Assembly: GCA_947652115.1 (NCBI GenBank)
Contig: OX393561.1
Span: 31,669,287-31,733,286, forward strand
Direction: 5' to 3'
From: Blastomussa wellsi
Taxonomy: Eukaryota; Cnidaria; Anthozoa; Scleractinia; Plerogyridae
Length of the DNA: 64,000 bases
In this document: positions 62,128-64,000 of the stretch, piece by piece
Numbering within the stretch: position 1 is the first letter of the stretch
How the letters are laid out: each line of letters opens with the position of its first letter
Notes under the pieces: model-generated
What the model was told of the DNA's origin: nothing
The model's input: only the letters and a program-made list of their open reading frames with translations
Database searches by the model: none
Position numbers and translations under genes: made by a program

Positions 62128-64000
62128 GAATACTTTATTGCCATCACTTTGTGAATACAAACATTTGACGTAGTATTAAAAGCCTTTGAAAACAAAGTTT
62201 TTGGAATATCTTTAGATATTCATACGGATTATAATTATGAATAGCATTCTTAGCATTTTAGTAGATCATATGTTGTAAATTTAATATTGTTTAAGAATTT
62301 GTTAATAAAATTGTCTATTATATTAAAAAAATATTATTATTATTATTGTCACATTCTCGCGTCGTTGTGGCCGCATTGCGGCAGACAAACCTGGAAAACA
62401 ACAACCAATTAATCATCTATGTACTAGGTGAAGACCCATATTAATAGTGATTGTATGATGACGATGGTTGTCTGTCCTTACGAGGGAGCAGGATGCGACT
62501 TTCACGTAAGTTATTAAAGCAACACATTTTTTTCGTTAGCGCTGGTAGCTTTGGAAATGTTCTGGTTTGTTCAGCCCAATAGACCATATTCATATTCTCA
62601 GTAATGAACTGGGACTAGCTTGGAATGGAGGCTAATGCGGGGGAATATCATTAAAAATGAGTTTTATGTCATTTAGAATAGACCATATTCACGATAGATT
62701 TATAATTCAGTAGTTCCCTTTATACTCGGCATTGTAACTTAATTTTGCATGCCCTTTCCGCTTATGATAAGTACAGGTAATCGCATGGGGCTGAGTAAAA
62801 TTAAGGATTACAGTCTTTCCCGTAAAACCGTGAACGCCAGAAAAAATTTCTGGAATGTTTATTGTGTAGTGACCAATCGCAGCAAAGTTCAGGACACAAC
62901 AAACCAATGACCGTTGCTGTTTGCGGTTTAGTTTTCTCACACCTGATCGGCTTGTTCTTTGTAATACAATAACATTCCATAAACATTTCTGGTGTTCACG
63001 GTTTTACGGGAAAGACTGTAATATCACGCGTGTTTTCAGAAGTTGTAGAAATTGCCCGAGTTGAGCAAAGAGGGCAAAAGTTTTGGCAAACCTTGAAGGC
63101 GCGTAGCTTAATGAACGAAAACATACCTTGCTGTACTAACACGGTGACTATTAACATCACGCAGAAAAACAGCAAGTTAGAAAAGTTCAAAATAGGATAA
63201 CGACGACAGTCATATAAGCTTGAAAATAAAAGAGTAAAAAGCATGCACGCAATGAGCGATGAAAAACAATTTTATTTACCTGTTTGTAAGTTTTGAAGAT
63301 TTCCGCTGCGAATTGCGAACTGGTTGAAATGATAATTCTTAGGCATCGCTAACAGGAAACGACGAGTCCAAACAAACTTGTAGAGATAATTTCTCTCGTT
63401 TAATTTAACCATCGTCCTTCTCTGAACACACTCTGTGCTCTTTACCCCGGGTTGCAGGTTGTAATACCGTATTTGACAGAAGCGAAACGAAGAAGTCAGT
63501 TGGCCGCCATCACCATGAATGATTTTCGTCGCAAAAACGCCAAGTGTCCAGCTGATGTAAATTTCCCAGTTTGCAATGGAAATATTCTTCTGTTTACTGA
63601 GATTAAGCTTTCGCCATTTGTGTTTTAACCTACCACACGGATTCCATCCCTTTTTCACCAAATAAAACGGGAAACTGAAGCAAATTTCGAAGCGACCTAC
63701 GTCCCTCAGCGCGCTTAGCCAATTAGAAACGAGAAATTTTCTCGCTTGTCTAATCAGGATCAAGTAATTTTGCCCTGGACAATTACCAAATTAGTGAAAA
63801 TGCCCTCTGTCAGTAATTTTGCCCTCTGTTTCATAAATATTTTTATGCACTGGTCAAATTTTCAAATTAGAGATATAAACAATGACGTCACGATGAATTC
63901 GCCGATGTGTAGATCAAATATAATGTGATTACTACATATCGATCGATTTATATTTCAACCTTAGGACAAAAGGAGTAATTTGAAAGCCCATCTTGAAGTG
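54557..64000 (+). CDS. TRAF-like RING/zinc-finger gene C (3' end beyond window)
   Basis: Exons: 54557-54717, 54962-55022, 58986-59090, 59272-59430, 60919-60996, 62428-62505 and the first 36 nt of exon 7 (63965 to the window end). Introns are GT-AG, phase 2 then phase 0. The N-terminus is short (MGEEIGVVGGYDF). The RING spans residues 25-65 and TRAF-type zinc fingers residues 75-214. The stop codon is not in the window, so whether it too lacks MATH is unknown, but exon 7 begins like that of gene B (DKRSNLKAHL). Exon 5 is one codon shorter than in A and B. It is in tandem with gene B, with exon 6 nearly identical, so the two are probably a duplication pair. Function is inferred from family. Confidence 0.9.
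54962..55022 (+). CDS. Gene C exon 2: second half of RING
   Basis: 61 nt after CACCTTCAG. Encodes RAGNDQVCPQDRIPIPEDGG, one codon longer than in B. Donor GTGAGT. Confidence 0.93.
55735..55760 (+). repeat. C-run and A-run
   Basis: A C homopolymer followed by an A homopolymer in intron 2 of gene C. Confidence 0.8.
57729..58030 (+). mobile_element. tRNA-derived SINE in intron 2 of gene C
   Basis: The head has an A box GTGGCTTAATGGTTAGTG and a B-box-like GAGTTGAAGCCTC about 40 nt later. The body includes GGCAAGTGTCTCTC and a 17-bp G run. The 3' part GAGTAGAAATACTTCTAGTC is shared with 13061-13190, and the end is T-rich. The degenerate B box and long body argue against a functional tRNA gene. 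Confidence 0.75.
58986..59090 (+). CDS. Gene C exon 3
   Basis: 35 codons after CATGTGCAG. Encodes FFLDVAWKRDILSLRVKCKN and ends LIRHYQ. Donor GTAACT. Confidence 0.93.
59272..59430 (+). CDS. Gene C exon 4: zinc-finger exon
   Basis: 53 codons after AATTTGCAG. Encodes EHIKVCQHEDVVCDDCNKGM and CLNRIVQCGYCEKKFAF. Donor GAG|GTGAGG. Confidence 0.93.
59759..59905 (+). repeat. Repeat shared with 34370-34800
   Basis: GGGCCATTGTCACGATAATG, CACATGCGGAGCCTTAATTC and AAGGTTGCGCACTGCACG match the 34-kb element in reverse. It lies in intron 4 of gene C. Confidence 0.6.
59925..60388 (-). mobile_element. MITE, uninterrupted relative of 21508-22492
   Basis: A foldback at 59930-60035 (GGGCATTTGAGAACAC), then TACATGGCTTAGGATTCTTC, a coding-like segment (60060-60262) and the end CTGATAAAACATGCATTTTT with GACCAATCAGAGCGTGTGCA. 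It lies in intron 4 of gene C. Confidence 0.78.
60059..60262 (-). other. Coding-like segment inside the MITE
   Basis: Opens MAENILYEEIPDKIQSQAAE and IVEEASAFERR. The 21.9-kb copy reads ENIFYEEIPGKILSQASEIV in the same register, then diverges by a frameshift after FER. It may be a relic of a captured or ancestral ORF. No known domain is recognised. Confidence 0.45.
60919..60996 (+). CDS. Gene C exon 5: zinc-finger exon
   Basis: 26 codons after AAATCAACAG. Encodes KHREKCRRFPLECPQLCGVR and ends PREE. Donor GTGAAC. Confidence 0.9.
62090..62126 (+). repeat. (TTA)n microsatellite
   Basis: About 35 bp of ATT repeat in intron 5 of gene C. A shorter one is at 62332-62347. Confidence 0.9.
62428..62505 (+). 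CDS. Gene C exon 6: zinc-finger exon
   Basis: 26 codons after TGTACTAG. Encodes HINSDCMMTMVVCPYEGAGC. Donor GTAAGT. Confidence 0.93.
63965..64000 (+). CDS. Gene C exon 7, first 36 nt (partial)
   Basis: After CAACCTTAG it reads DKRSNLKAHLEV and runs off the window. It is homologous to the start of exon 7 in gene B. Confidence 0.85.

Overview
The window is animal nuclear DNA, most likely from an anthozoan cnidarian and probably a stony coral. The reasons are long AT-rich introns, GT-AG splicing, a dense load of foldback MITEs, DIRS/Ngaro tyrosine-recombinase retroelements, RTE-like and L1/Tx1-like LINEs, and a decayed ORF with a GCDTVS-GKGK signature that I associate with cnidarian genomes. 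The species was not determined. No bacterial-type operon, CRISPR array or rRNA is present.

The only convincing host genes are three paralogous TRAF-like genes that I assembled exon by exon. Gene A is on the minus strand (27483 down to 20278), has 7 exons, and encodes 433 aa. Gene B is on the plus strand (27739-38903), has 7 exons, and encodes 366 aa. Gene C is on the plus strand (54557 to beyond 64000); exons 1-6 and the first 36 nt of exon 7 are inside the window. All three encode a RING finger (C3HC3D type, split by a phase-2 intron), then tandem Cys/His-rich TRAF-type zinc fingers over four exons. A and B end in a coiled-coil exon with a stop codon and no MATH (TRAF-C) domain. Exon lengths are almost identical across the three genes. 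A and B are divergent, with only 255 bp between their ATGs. That gap has two oppositely oriented CCAAT boxes, each about 100 bp from its own ATG, and an IRF/ISRE-like GAAAGTGAAAG motif. A second copy of the motif lies in intron 1 of A, and a variant lies 33 bp upstream of the ATG of C. The family knowledge suggests RING E3 ligase or adaptor proteins of innate immune or TNF/TLR-type signalling; this is inferred, not shown.

The rest is repeat landscape. From 1 to 20 kb: the first copy of a 1.76-kb direct duplication, several foldback MITEs, a decayed GCDTVS ORF, a nearly complete 3.1-kb RTE-like LINE with one in-frame stop and a 10-bp target duplication, a 160-bp hammerhead-like insertion, ATCCG- and TTCACG-rich degenerate repeats, a 1.36-kb TIR element and a LINE fragment. 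From 20 to 39 kb: genes A and B; intron 6 of A holds nested MITEs, and intron 3 of B holds a defective DIRS element with inverted terminal repeats, itself carrying a nested LINE, plus an L1/Tx1-like remnant. From 39 to 54.5 kb: the second copy of the 1.76-kb duplication with an extra 491-bp insertion, a nearly intact 4.8-kb Ngaro-like element with split direct repeats, a 1.0-kb TIR transposon with a nested palindromic hammerhead-like element, and a 1.5-kb palindrome just upstream of gene C. From 54.5 to 64 kb: gene C with a tRNA-derived SINE and MITEs in its introns.
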